From NCBI GenBank assembly GCA_963668545.1, contig OY764868.1:2170001-2234000 (forward strand): DNA of 64,000 nt. The letters are read 5' to 3'. Position 1 is the stretch's first letter. Every line of letters starts with the position of its first letter. Below the pieces are notes generated by a model, which did not search any database, was not told the DNA's origin, and saw only the letters and a program-made list of their open reading frames with translations. A program made the position numbers and the translations under genes. The DNA is from G963662265 sp963668545 (GTDB taxonomy: Bacteria; Spirochaetota; Spirochaetia; CADAEX01). Positions 26,250 through 34,363 of this stretch are shown in pieces.

Positions 26250-26282
26250 AAAAAACATCCCTTCATACCGGGGATGTTTTTT
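26250..26282 (+). terminator. Rho-independent terminator
   Basis: The arms AAAAAACATCCC and GGGATGTTTTTT with a short loop lie 18 bp after the zinc-ribbon gene. This also argues against an upstream start for the next gene. Confidence 0.9.
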
Positions 26283-26318
26283 CTTGTTTTTACGGATACA
26301 TACTGTTATTTTCTTTTT

Positions 26319-26552
26319 ATGATTGATGAAGAAGAAATTGAAGATACAGCATACACCAATACACTCAACCACCTCGAAGTGCTTTCGAAAGCTGAATATT
26401 TTGATATTAATCAGGTCAGGGAAGAACTTAAAGCAATGGAAAAATATGAGGGGCTTGACTGGACCGGCAGAGGTTCTGTCAAGGCAGCTGAAATATCCGG
26501 AATTATTCTTGCGTATCAGGTCTTCCTGATGCGCCATAAAAAACAGCTTTAG
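26319..26552 (+). CDS. Hypothetical 77-residue protein
   Basis: A small acidic, helical protein, MIDEEEIEDTAYTNTLNHLE to the C-terminal RHKKQL. I place the start at ATG 26319 because the longer frame would run through a terminator hairpin; the ribosome-binding site is weak. No family recognised and no signal peptide. The last about 25 residues are hydrophobic enough for one buried helix. Confidence 0.5.
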   Translation: MIDEEEIEDTAYTNTLNHLEVLSKAEYFDINQVREELKAMEKYEGLDWTGRGSVKAAEISGIILAYQVFLMRHKKQL

Positions 26553-26672
26553 ATACTTCAGCCATTATTTACCTGTAAAATAATTACCGGATATCAGCAA
26601 AATACTGATTTACAATTTACATACTTGAGTATAAAATTGATCATCATTCTTATAACATCTATGGAGTCTGCT

Positions 26673-26840
26673 ATGGATAAGAAATTTGAAGAATTATCAA
26701 TGGAAGCCAATTCAGAGGAAATAATCATATCCCAGACAGGGTACAGCGACAGGCCTGATGCAACAGTAAAGCTTTCTGTAGACCAGATTGATATACTGCT
26801 TAAGTGGCTTAAGGAAGCAAAAGAGGAAATTGCGAATTAG
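26673..26840 (+). CDS. Hypothetical 55-residue protein
   Basis: A very small acidic protein (MDKKFEELSMEANSEEIIIS to the C-terminus KEAKEEIAN) with a helical C-terminal half. GGAG lies 6 nt before ATG 26673; an ATG 12 bases upstream is an alternative. It follows the 77-residue gene by 120 bp. No function can be proposed. Confidence 0.5.
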   Translation: MDKKFEELSMEANSEEIIISQTGYSDRPDATVKLSVDQIDILLKWLKEAKEEIAN

Positions 26841-27029
26841 CAGACCTCATATATCCTTTTAATATAAATTCCAGATTACATCATAAACAATATCTGTTTA
26901 ATAAACTCCCATACAAATGTCAGATTTTTCTGACACTTAGCAGTATTAATCCTGTATTTTTTTCAGTTTATCTCTGATATCTTCAGGACTCCTTACGTGA
27001 TATATTCCTCATATATTTATGGGGGATGA

Positions 27030-27086
27030 ATGAACCTGTTGATCGTAATAATACTTACAGCAATACTCATCTCTGTTTCCATCTGA
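27030..27086 (+). CDS. Possible 18-residue hydrophobic peptide ahead of cheW-like gene
   Basis: A short frame, MNLLIVIILTAILISVSI, is nearly all membrane-type residues. It has a G-rich Shine-Dalgarno-like GGGGGA just before it and ends 21 bp before the CheW-like gene. Too short to judge by itself; it could be a small membrane peptide, a leader, or chance. An overlapping frame from ATG 27026 is equally open. Confidence 0.25.
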   Translation: MNLLIVIILTAILISVSI

Positions 27087-27107
27087 TTTGAGGGGGATTA
27101 TGTCAAT

Positions 27108-27602
27108 ATGGAAAGCGAAGTTAAAAAATCTGAATATCTGAGATTTTTTCTCTGCAGTTCTCAATATGCTCTGGCTACTGAGAATATAAAAGCAGTTATT
27201 GAATTAAACAGAATAAAAGAAGTTCCAGCCAAACCCGGCTTTATGAAGGGTTTTATTGATTTCAGGGGAATAGATATTCCTGTTATTGATCTCAGAATAT
27301 TATTTGGAGTAGCTGATTTATGGGATATCAGTAAATCTGACCTGATAATATTAAAAATCATAACCAGAGAAAACATTGCAGTCAATACAGGTATTATTGT
27401 AGATTCAGTAAAGGATGTCATAAACATCCCCTTAAATCATATTGATAAAACAGAAGCTGCAGAATTAAAGGTGAAAGAAGAATATATTACCGGTATATGC
27501 GAGCATAATAACAACATGATCTTTATAGTTGATATTGATGATGTGTTATATGTTGAGGACCTTGCCCTTACTGACAGCAATGAAACTGCTCACTGGTTTT
27601 AA
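27108..27602 (+). CDS. CheW-like coupling protein
   Basis: A 164-residue single CheW domain: YLRFFLCSSQYALATENIKA opens the beta-barrel, followed by PAKPGFMKGFIDFRGIDIPV, the conserved IDLRILFG, and TGIIVDSVKDVINIP in the second subdomain, then MIFIVDIDDVLY. It would link chemoreceptors to CheA. It is shorter than most in the linker and no cheA lies nearby, so it may serve a receptor encoded elsewhere or one of the two receptors in this window. The ribosome-binding GGGGG is about 12 nt from the start, somewhat distant. Confidence 0.85.
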   Translation: MESEVKKSEYLRFFLCSSQYALATENIKAVIELNRIKEVPAKPGFMKGFIDFRGIDIPVIDLRILFGVADLWDISKSDLIILKIITRENIAVNTGIIVDSVKDVINIPLNHIDKTEAAELKVKEEYITGICEHNNNMIFIVDIDDVLYVEDLALTDSNETAHWF

Positions 27603-27777
27603 TTATTTTTCTTGATTTATGAAATATACCTGCAGCCTTTATCTACTCTACTTGATTTGAATTATCAGCCTTTCCTCCTACCTCAAATGTCCCGGCTGCA
27701 AGAGCTTATTTGTTTACAGTTGCAGTAAAGTTTCACTGTAGATTCCTGCCTGTTCCCCTTCGCAACATCCTTTAACT

Positions 27778-27787
27778 GGTATATAAT
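27778..27787 (+). promoter_or_regulatory. GGTRTATAAT promoter-like element, copy 1
   Basis: GGTATATAAT, containing a consensus -10 TATAAT, about 50 bp upstream of the ComB-like gene. The stretch after it includes TTTATAAAGGAA, also found after copy 2. Part of a set of four (27778, 28885, 29621, 31041). No good -35 at fixed spacing is evident. Confidence 0.5.
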
Positions 27788-27838
27788 GCGCCTGTATTTA
27801 TAAAGGAATTTGTACAATCTTATGCTTTGAGGATTTTT

Positions 27839-28513
27839 ATGACAATCAATATTTACAACCCGGAAGATGACACAAAAAACATTAAAGGCTTTACAGTTGT
27901 AGTTGATGTCTTTAGGGCATTTTCAACAGCTTATTATATATCTTCAAACAATCCGCAGAAATATTTTCTCACTGATTCAATTAACTATGCACAGGAATTC
28001 AGATCCAATAACAAGAAAACTCTTTTAATAGGAGAAAGGGGCGGTGTAAAGATAGAAGGTTTTGATTACGGGAATTCACCGACTGAAATCCTTAAAAAGG
28101 ATTTTTCTTCAAATATAATAGTCCATACAACAACTGCGGGAACAAAAGGGGTTCTGGCCCAGCCTCATGGTAATGAAGTAATTGTAGGCAGTTTTGTAAA
28201 TACAGAAGCAATAGTAAAATATATTGAAGATAAAAAGATGGAATTTGTTAATATTTACTGTACTGCAAAACCTGACAGTTCATACGGAATTGAAGATTAT
28301 TATTTTGCAGAATATTTAAAATCCAGGCTTCTCAAAACAGATAAATCATTTGAGGAAATTGTCACTCAGTTAAGGCTCAGCAGCGGTCAAGTGTTTGTCA
28401 ATGAGATATTTGCCCCATACACTGACTTTCTTATGTGTATGGATATCAACCGTTTTGATTTTATTCTGAAAAGAAAAATTGAAGGCAGCTGTGTCGAACT
28501 TGTCAGAATATAA
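27839..28513 (+). CDS. comB: 2-phosphosulfolactate phosphatase family protein (ComB)
   Basis: A 224-residue member of the ComB family, which in methanogens dephosphorylates 2-phosphosulfolactate for coenzyme M synthesis; bacterial members often have no known pathway. Motifs: VVVDVFRAFSTAYYI, LIGERGGVKIEGFDYGNSPT and VHTTTAGTKGVL, all strongly conserved in the family. ATG 27839 is preferred over TTG 27827 because GAGGA precedes it at 5 nt. No other coenzyme M genes lie nearby, so the substrate here is open. Confidence 0.85.
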   Translation: MTINIYNPEDDTKNIKGFTVVVDVFRAFSTAYYISSNNPQKYFLTDSINYAQEFRSNNKKTLLIGERGGVKIEGFDYGNSPTEILKKDFSSNIIVHTTTAGTKGVLAQPHGNEVIVGSFVNTEAIVKYIEDKKMEFVNIYCTAKPDSSYGIEDYYFAEYLKSRLLKTDKSFEEIVTQLRLSSGQVFVNEIFAPYTDFLMCMDINRFDFILKRKIEGSCVELVRI

Positions 28514-28919
28514 ACTAAACAGCTGATAATAACATCACAAAAAACAGTTGAATCGGTGATAAAGATATTGCATCAGCCATTTCCGGAACAGACAGCGGTA
28601 AACATAAAAAAGCAATGAATTGACTGCCTCCCCGGTTATTTTCACTAATTTCAGTTACTTGATCCAGGTAGAAATTAACTGTTAACTATATGATATTCAA
28701 AGGAGATTTTTACTGATGCAACCAAAAGAGATCGTAAAGTTATGAGTAATGGTGAAGGAATAAAAAAGTAGTCTTTTCAAAAGAGGCAATTCTGGTGGAT
28801 GAAACAACAAGGTCCCGTTTCACCTTCAACCCCATTACCGCCACCACTATGCTGTCTTAACATACTACCCTCTACCCTTCAACCGGTGTATAATACCTTT
28901 GTTTATAAAGGAAACATAT
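28514..28919 (+). other. 406-bp gap with a short gene remnant
   Basis: No intact gene. A good AAGGAG followed by ATG near 28717 leads into a frame of only nine codons (MQPKEIVKL then stop), which looks like the decayed start of a small gene. The rest is AT-rich with a C-rich patch at 28820-28880. The second GGTGTATAAT element lies near the end. Confidence 0.4.
28885..28894 (+). promoter_or_regulatory. GGTGTATAAT promoter-like element, copy 2
   Basis: GGTGTATAAT with a consensus -10 hexamer, 26 bp upstream of the LysE-type gene, preceded by CCCTTCAACC, which resembles the stretch before copy 1 (CCTTTAACT). Confidence 0.5.
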
Positions 28920-29555
28920 TTGAAAGCAGAAGTCATTATCAGGGGCTTTATTACTGGTTTAATTTTGCAAATTGCTGTTGGTCCGGTGTTTTTATTCATT
29001 GTAAATCTATCACTGGAATACGGCCTTTTGAAAGGATTATCTGCTGTATCAGGAGTACTCCTGGTTGATTATCTCTATATTTTGCTTGCTATATATGGTG
29101 TTGGGAAATTACTTGAAGTTTCAAAATTCAAAAAAGCATTCATGCTTATAAGTTCCATAGTGCTTGTTATTTTCGGTTCAATTCTTCTCAGGAAAGGGCT
29201 TCTTTTCAATTTTGAGGAACAGATAGAATTAAGACACTTATCATTAGTACAGAGTTTTGGAAGCACTTTTTTACTTACAATATCAAGTCCTTTGACTATT
29301 GTTTTCTGGACAAGTATTTTCACCAGTAAATCAATAGAATATTCATTAACAAAGGAAGAACTGCTTCCTTTTGGTCTTGCAGCAGGATTTGCAACAGCTG
29401 TTTTTCTTGGTTCTTCAGTCATAATATTATCTTTACTGAATAGTTTTATTCCCATTATTCTGATCCGTATTATGAATGTAATTGTTGGATTTATATTACT
29501 ATCTTTCGGGATTATTCGTATTTTTAAAGATTTCAAATTATCGGTCTTCCAGTAA
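28920..29555 (+). CDS. LysE/RhtB-family exporter
   Basis: A 211-residue inner-membrane protein with six hydrophobic segments. The opening GFITGLILQIAVGPVFLFIV corresponds to the GxxPGP-type N-terminal motif of LysE proteins, and SSPLTIVFWTSIF to the central conserved NP region. Such transporters export amino acids or similar small molecules. The start is TTG 28920, 7 nt after AAAGGAAA. The codon style is AT-richer than in the flanking core genes. Confidence 0.82.
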   Translation: MKAEVIIRGFITGLILQIAVGPVFLFIVNLSLEYGLLKGLSAVSGVLLVDYLYILLAIYGVGKLLEVSKFKKAFMLISSIVLVIFGSILLRKGLLFNFEEQIELRHLSLVQSFGSTFLLTISSPLTIVFWTSIFTSKSIEYSLTKEELLPFGLAAGFATAVFLGSSVIILSLLNSFIPIILIRIMNVIVGFILLSFGIIRIFKDFKLSVFQ

Positions 29556-29620
29556 TTATATTCCGGCATTTCCTCCACAGTTATACGGCTTGAAATATCT
29601 CTATCCCCCGCCCGGCAGCT

Positions 29621-29630
29621 GGTGTATAAT
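29621..29630 (+). promoter_or_regulatory. GGTGTATAAT promoter-like element, copy 3
   Basis: An exact GGTGTATAAT, 74 bp upstream of the acetyltransferase gene, preceded by CCCGGCAGCT. Confidence 0.5.
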
Positions 29631-29703
29631 GAGGGAGTTAGTAATTGCTAAAATTAATTTATTTTAAACCATAGAGGTTCCGTTTTAGGGAGGATATTTT
29701 TAT

Positions 29704-30114
29704 ATGGAATTTGTAATTAATGAAAACCCGAATGAATCTGATATTAATAAAGTACTTCATCGCCTGCAAGAATATAATGCCCCTTTTTGGGAAACTGATG
29801 ACAGACACAAATTTATTATTACTCTTAATGATAATAATTCAATAACTGGAGGAATAGTCTTTACAATTTTTGGAGAATGGCTTGAAATTGATTATTTCTG
29901 GGTTGATATAGAAAAAAGAAGCAAGGGCTATGGTAAACAAATATTAGAAAAAGTCGAAATCTATGCAAAATCAAAAGGCTGTAAACACTCTTTTCTTAAT
30001 ACATTCAGCTTTCAAGCAAAACCATTTTATGAAAAGAATGGATATCAGGTTGTTTATACCCAGAACAATTATCCAATAACCAATTCCAGATACTTCATGG
30101 AAAAACAGTTATAA
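29704..30114 (+). CDS. GNAT-family N-acetyltransferase
   Basis: A 136-residue acetyltransferase. Motif A is visible as VDIEKRSKGYGKQILEKVE, the acetyl-CoA pyrophosphate loop (R/Q-x-x-G-x-G), and motif B as FYEKNGYQVV near the end. The substrate cannot be told. GGGAGGATAT precedes the ATG. It belongs to the row of small accessory genes between 27.8 and 31.4 kb. Confidence 0.88.
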   Translation: MEFVINENPNESDINKVLHRLQEYNAPFWETDDRHKFIITLNDNNSITGGIVFTIFGEWLEIDYFWVDIEKRSKGYGKQILEKVEIYAKSKGCKHSFLNTFSFQAKPFYEKNGYQVVYTQNNYPITNSRYFMEKQL

Positions 30115-30284
30115 AATGATATAACTCTTTATTACCAACCACGTTATGTTCCCGTTTTCCCCGGTCTGCCCCACAAAAATTGTTTATCGCCTATAGTTGC
30201 TTTATAATTATAAAAAAAAGACAACCCGATAAGAAAAGGATTCAGCCGTGTACTGAAGAGTGCAGAAAAAAGAAGGTATATTCT

Positions 30285-30748
30285 ATGAAAACACAATATA
30301 AGATCTGGTGTGTAGTAATCTTTATAAACTGTGTAAATTTACCCTGTGTGTCACAGGATCATCTGGTTTTTTCACGGCCCCAAAGCCGATCAGGCATGGG
30401 GGTATTAATGGGAGAGCGTTCCGAAGGATTAGAGAAAAGACCAAAGGCATGCAAGTGGAAGCCGTCCCCACTCTCAAAAAGGCATTTCTTAAGCTCAATG
30501 CTGGTAGAACTGATGTCATAGTAGAAACCAGATGTTCTCAATGTGTTCTCAAAAACCTAAATGTTTCTGGCATCAGGATATTGGAGCCGCCTCTGGAAGA
30601 GTTTTCAATGTTTCACTATATACATAAACGCCATACAGACATAGCGGTCAAAGTGGAAAAGATTTTAAAGCAAATGGAGCAGAACGGAGAGTTGGAAGCT
30701 CTGAAGAAACAGGCTATAAAGGATTATATGGAGTTGTGTGGGCAATAA
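30285..30748 (+). pseudogene. Remnant of an amino-acid-type periplasmic binding protein
   Basis: A signal-peptide-like start (MKTQYKIWCVVIFINCVNLP, then CVSQ) lies in one frame. Within about 40 codons the sense continues in another frame as the C-terminal part of an SBP_bac_3-type protein: REKTKGMQVEAVPTLKKAF, LNAGRTDVIVETR, and a helical end (KVEKILKQMEQNGELEALKK). Compared with a normal length of about 240-260 residues, most of the first lobe is missing and a frameshift separates the two parts. No transporter genes adjoin. The remnant has probably lost function. Confidence 0.7.
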
Positions 30749-30831
30749 TCGAGACAGACTTTTTCTCTGGACGGGACCTTATAAATGGAAACGGCAGGCA
30801 ATCCTCCCCCGCCTGCGAAAAACAGGATACC

Positions 30832-31049
30832 ATGATGAAAAGTTTTTAATTACATATGATTAAAATAGATCAGGTTAAAACTATAATGAACTATATGAGG
30901 GAATTAAAAATACAGGAACTTGGTGGTATTGTGTCAATTCAACCTGGATTATAAAATCTGATTTATCTGCTGCAGGTATCTATGATATTTTGATAAAGCA
31001 TATTGATTCAAATGACATTTTGATTGTTTTGCTTTTAGCAGGTGTATAA
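30832..31049 (+). pseudogene. Decayed SinR-like small protein gene
   Basis: Frame-corrected translation gives MKSFLITYD, stop, NRSG, stop, then NYNELYEGIKNTGTWWYCVN, STWIIKSDLSAAGIYD and KHIDSNDILIVLLLAGV. This matches the pattern of a family of about 90-residue proteins, named SinR-like in databases, that read ITYDLN..G..Y..L...IK....W.....STWLI. One base is missing from the early T-run and two codons have become TAA, so the gene is broken. It lies in the run of decaying genes. Confidence 0.6.
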
Positions 31050-31050
31050 T
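31041..31050 (+). promoter_or_regulatory. GGTGTATAAT promoter-like element, copy 4
   Basis: An exact GGTGTATAAT about 41 bp upstream of the next start. It overlaps the last codons and stop of the SinR-like remnant, so part of the match may be due to coding sequence. Confidence 0.4.
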
Positions 31051-31090
31051 GGGGAAGACAAGGTTCACTTAAATAAGGAAGGTTACATAT

Positions 31091-31384
31091 ATGGGATTTA
31101 GCATTAAATTTAATTGGGTTTTACAAGTTGATGTTCAAGAAGATCTACATCTTAATAACATATACACTTTTTCAAAATCCGGTAACAGAGTCTTTCCAAT
31201 AGGGACTCCAATCGATTTAATTGATATGAACAGAAATGCTTTAGCAAAAATACAAATCATTAACTTTACAAATTCGGAGGACAAAACCAAAGGTAATTAT
31301 AAAGTATTAAAAATATATTCAGATAAAGAAAAAAAAGTGCTTAATAATTATTGGATTGAAAATCAAATTGAACATTATTTTTAA
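31091..31384 (+). CDS. Small protein, possibly DUF2584-like
   Basis: A 97-residue soluble protein starting MGFSIKFNWVLQVD, with YTFSKSGNRVFPIGTPIDLI. The opening and the Y-P-x-x-x-P-I-x-L pattern resemble the DUF2584 proteins of bacilli, but I judge this from memory of the pattern only. AGGAAGG lies about 8 nt upstream. Very AT-rich, in keeping with the accessory stretch. Confidence 0.55.
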   Translation: MGFSIKFNWVLQVDVQEDLHLNNIYTFSKSGNRVFPIGTPIDLIDMNRNALAKIQIINFTNSEDKTKGNYKVLKIYSDKEKKVLNNYWIENQIEHYF

Positions 31385-31669
31385 GAATCTTCCCTCCACA
31401 ATACCAATTCCTATCCCGTTATGTAGGTGTAGATTATGTCATTAATAATTTGGATATATTGATTTAATAATCTCCTTGTTTTTGTCATATCAATCCATGC
31501 ACATCTATATGTTTCATTTTCCAAGCACTTGTATGGGCTGGCAGTACTATCGCTGAATCCAATAATCATTGACTGAATTATTTTGCAACATGCTGAAAGT
31601 CAAAACAATAATAATTATTTTTTTATATTTGCTGATACTGTTCATTTATTCTTTCTAATTATGAATAAT

Positions 31670-31707
31670 AAAAAACACTGAACCGTGAAACAATTCAGTG
31701 TTTTTTT
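31670..31707. terminator. Bidirectional terminator
   Basis: The arms AAAAAACACTGAA and complement with an 11-nt loop lie between the small plus-strand gene and the converging receptor gene. The rest of the 350-bp gap from 31385 shows no gene. Confidence 0.85.
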
Positions 31708-31733
31708 ATTCTTGAAAAAATTATTATAAATTA

Positions 31734-33689
31734 TCAGAACTCACTAAATCCTTGATCATTATTGAATTCAGAAACCATGCCTTTCTCATTTTCTTTTTTG
31801 GGAACATGTTTCTGTTTATTTTTTTTGAGACTTGAATTATTTTCCAATATTCTCTGATGTGATTTATTAAGTTTAAAATACTCTACATTGCTTTGCATCA
31901 TCTCAGACTGGCTGTTTAGCTCTTCAGCCATGGAAGCCATCTCTTCCGATGAAGAAGCATTCTGCTGTATTACTGTATCAAGCTGCTGAAGAGCCTGGTT
32001 TATCTGTTCTGCTCCTCTTGTCTGTTCAAGACTTGAGTTATTTATTTCCTGTACTAATTCTGCTGTTTTCTGTATCTGGGGGACCAGCTCATTTATCAGC
32101 GCACCTGCTCTTTCAGCAGCTTTTACACTGTTAATTGAAATATCTGTAATTTCGGCAGCCGCATTTCCTGAATTTTCAGCCAGTTTTCGTACTTCTGATG
32201 CAACAACAGCAAATCCCTTACCCGCTTCTCCAGCCCTCGCCGCTTCTATTGCGGCATTCAAAGCAAGCATATTCGTGTTTCTTGCAATATCCTCGATAAC
32301 TGATATTTTTTCAGCAATACTTCTCATGGCAATAACAGTTTCATTAACAGCTTCGCCCCCCTCTGTAGCCTCTTTAGTAATTTTTCTTGCAATTTCATCG
32401 GCAGACTGGGAACTTTCTGTGTTCTGCTGAATATTAGCAGCAAGCTGCTCCATTGCACTTGAAACCTCTTCAGTACTTGAAGCCTGTTCTGTTGCTCCGG
32501 AAGAAATCTCCTGGGATGTTGAAGAGATCTGCTGAGCACCCGAAGCAACCTGAGTTGATGCACTGTTTATATCCAGTAAGATCTTATTCAGATTCGAGGC
32601 CATATCCTTTAAAGAATTTGCTAATTGCCCAATTTCATCTTTTTGATTTACTTCTATGCTTGCGGTAAGATCTCCTGAAGCAATTTTTGATGCAAAAAGT
32701 ACCCCTTCTTTAAGTTTTGATGAAATGCTTCTGGAAAATAAAAGAGACACCATAATTCCTGTAATTAAAAAAACCAAACCAATAATTAATATAAAATTTC
32801 TAACAAGGTTTACAGGCTGTAAAAACTCTTTATCTGGAATTGTCAGTCCAATACTCCATCCTGTAGTTTTCACAGGTGCATATCCTGCACTTTTGGGAAT
32901 ACCTTCAAAAACATATTTATCAACACCTCTTTTTCCAGCAATCATGTTTGAAGAAACTTCTTCCATCCCTTTAGTTTCTGAGGCATTAATTTTTAAAACA
33001 TTATTTTGATTTGGATGAGCTATAACAAGTCCTTTATTGTCAATAATGTATGTATACCCAGTGTCTCCTATTTTAGCATCTTTAATAGCATCATTTAAAA
33101 AAGATACTTCTATCAATGTAGCTAATACACCGATAACAGAATTCTCTGCTGAATAGATAGGAACAGCAATCGGCAGAAAAGGTTTTCCCGTAACCTTATT
33201 AATGCCTATTGATCCGACATTAGAGTTACTATTCAATGCTTCATTTATATATTCTCTATCAATAACAGAAACACCGTAATATTTGCTTTCACTTGCAGCA
33301 ATAACAGTTCCTGTCCTGTCTGTTGCAAAAATGACCTGGTAGTCTTCTCCAAGTCCCTCGGTTTGAGTGATTTTTAAAAATTCATTGTTTAATGCTGATA
33401 TTTTATCAGCATCCTCATTACTATTATGATCTATTGCATTAACTGTAATATCTAGAACAGATAGAGCTTTAGCCATTTTTATTTCATCATTAATTACATT
33501 ATCCACAAATAATGAAAGCTCATAAGCTCTTGCATACATTTGATCATTTGTAGATTTTGTAAGGGCTTTCCCGGATATGGATATTGAAAATATCCCTACA
33601 GTTATAAGCGGAATTGCCAACACTGAAATACCAAACAATAACAATTTAGCTGCAATTTTCAAATTCTTAAACAATTTTTTCCTCCTCAA
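31734..33689 (-). CDS. Methyl-accepting chemotaxis protein with dCache sensor
   Basis: A 651-residue chemoreceptor. Membrane span 1 (LLLFGISVLAIPLITVGIF) is followed by a dCache_1 periplasmic sensor at about 40-300: VIFATDRTGTVIAAS, GVSVIDREYINEAL and GYTYIIDNKGLVIAHPN are typical. Span 2 (FILIIGLVFLITGIMVSL), HAMP, and the cytoplasmic coiled coil follow, with the tip NTNMLALNAAIEAARAGEAG, which is fully canonical. Ser/Thr/Gln-rich methylation helices flank the tip. The tail after about residue 610 is basic and Asn-rich, with no CheR-tethering pentapeptide. dCache domains usually bind amino acids or amines. Confidence 0.93.
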   Translation of the reverse strand: MRRKKLFKNLKIAAKLLLFGISVLAIPLITVGIFSISISGKALTKSTNDQMYARAYELSLFVDNVINDEIKMAKALSVLDITVNAIDHNSNEDADKISALNNEFLKITQTEGLGEDYQVIFATDRTGTVIAASESKYYGVSVIDREYINEALNSNSNVGSIGINKVTGKPFLPIAVPIYSAENSVIGVLATLIEVSFLNDAIKDAKIGDTGYTYIIDNKGLVIAHPNQNNVLKINASETKGMEEVSSNMIAGKRGVDKYVFEGIPKSAGYAPVKTTGWSIGLTIPDKEFLQPVNLVRNFILIIGLVFLITGIMVSLLFSRSISSKLKEGVLFASKIASGDLTASIEVNQKDEIGQLANSLKDMASNLNKILLDINSASTQVASGAQQISSTSQEISSGATEQASSTEEVSSAMEQLAANIQQNTESSQSADEIARKITKEATEGGEAVNETVIAMRSIAEKISVIEDIARNTNMLALNAAIEAARAGEAGKGFAVVASEVRKLAENSGNAAAEITDISINSVKAAERAGALINELVPQIQKTAELVQEINNSSLEQTRGAEQINQALQQLDTVIQQNASSSEEMASMAEELNSQSEMMQSNVEYFKLNKSHQRILENNSSLKKNKQKHVPKKENEKGMVSEFNNDQGFSEF

Positions 33690-34363
33690 GTTAAGCCATT
33701 GCTGTTTTTTATTAACCCAAAATTAGCCAACATATTATAAACCAGAAACGCTATCTATTATTTTATTTTTTGATTACTTTAAGTCATGGTTTTCTTGTAA
33801 TTAAATATACTGGGAATTTTTATTTTCCTTTCCCATGTGACTTCAGCTTACCATTTCCAGTAATTTTAAATTGTTAATATTGACAATTAATATTTTAATT
33901 TTAAAAGCTTCTTCCAAAATATTCATAAATCTATTCTGATTAAATTAGACTTGTTTTTAAATTGATAATTCTATTTGGATAATAACAATAAACTATAATA
34001 GTTACTATCTGGTAAATATAAACAATATGAACTTTAGAGACTGATTGGTCACCTACCTTTTGACTGTTTAAGATTGAAATAAATATTTCAATCTTAAAAA
34101 TCTTAAAAGTTCATTCTAGCAATTTATAGATAATATGCTACAAACTCATTCAGCACATCACAGCTCAAATCCCTTACATACTTCTCCCAGAGTTCAACCC
34201 CTGTAAGGGGCCTTGTTCTTTAATCAATTTGCTAATGGCAAGCCATTTCCACGAGTCGGACGTGTTTGTAAATATTGAAAGGAAGTATCCTGCCGGGTCA
34301 GGAATATGGAATCACCCAGTTTACTATACGTAAAAAATTCTTAAAATAATGTAAGTAGTAAAG
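33690..34363. other. 674-bp gap with weak coding remnants
   Basis: No intact gene. On the minus strand, just above a stop at 34124-34126, a short frame reads GVELWEKYVRDLSCDVLNEF, and a neighbouring frame reads SDSWKWLAISKLIKEQG. Together they look like the broken C-terminus of an unidentified protein. A 30-bp palindrome lies at 34068-34097. The rest is AT-rich upstream DNA of the receptor gene. Confidence 0.35.
34068..34097. repeat. 30-bp perfect palindrome
   Basis: Arms of 14 bp (TTAAGATTGAAATA and complement) around a 2-bp centre. No gene end or start adjoins it, so it is neither an obvious terminator nor an operator. It could be an insertion-sequence or recombination scar. Confidence 0.5.

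Noticed and set aside
26142..26318. Longer start for the 77-residue protein, overlapping the zinc-ribbon gene
   Set aside because: It would read through the out-of-frame end of the zinc-ribbon gene and through the terminator at 26250-26282.
27600..31430. Integron gene-cassette array
   Set aside because: Small unrelated genes in one direction and GTTATGT-like bases at about 30144 and 31418 are suggestive, but no paired attC boxes of normal length and no integrase gene are visible.
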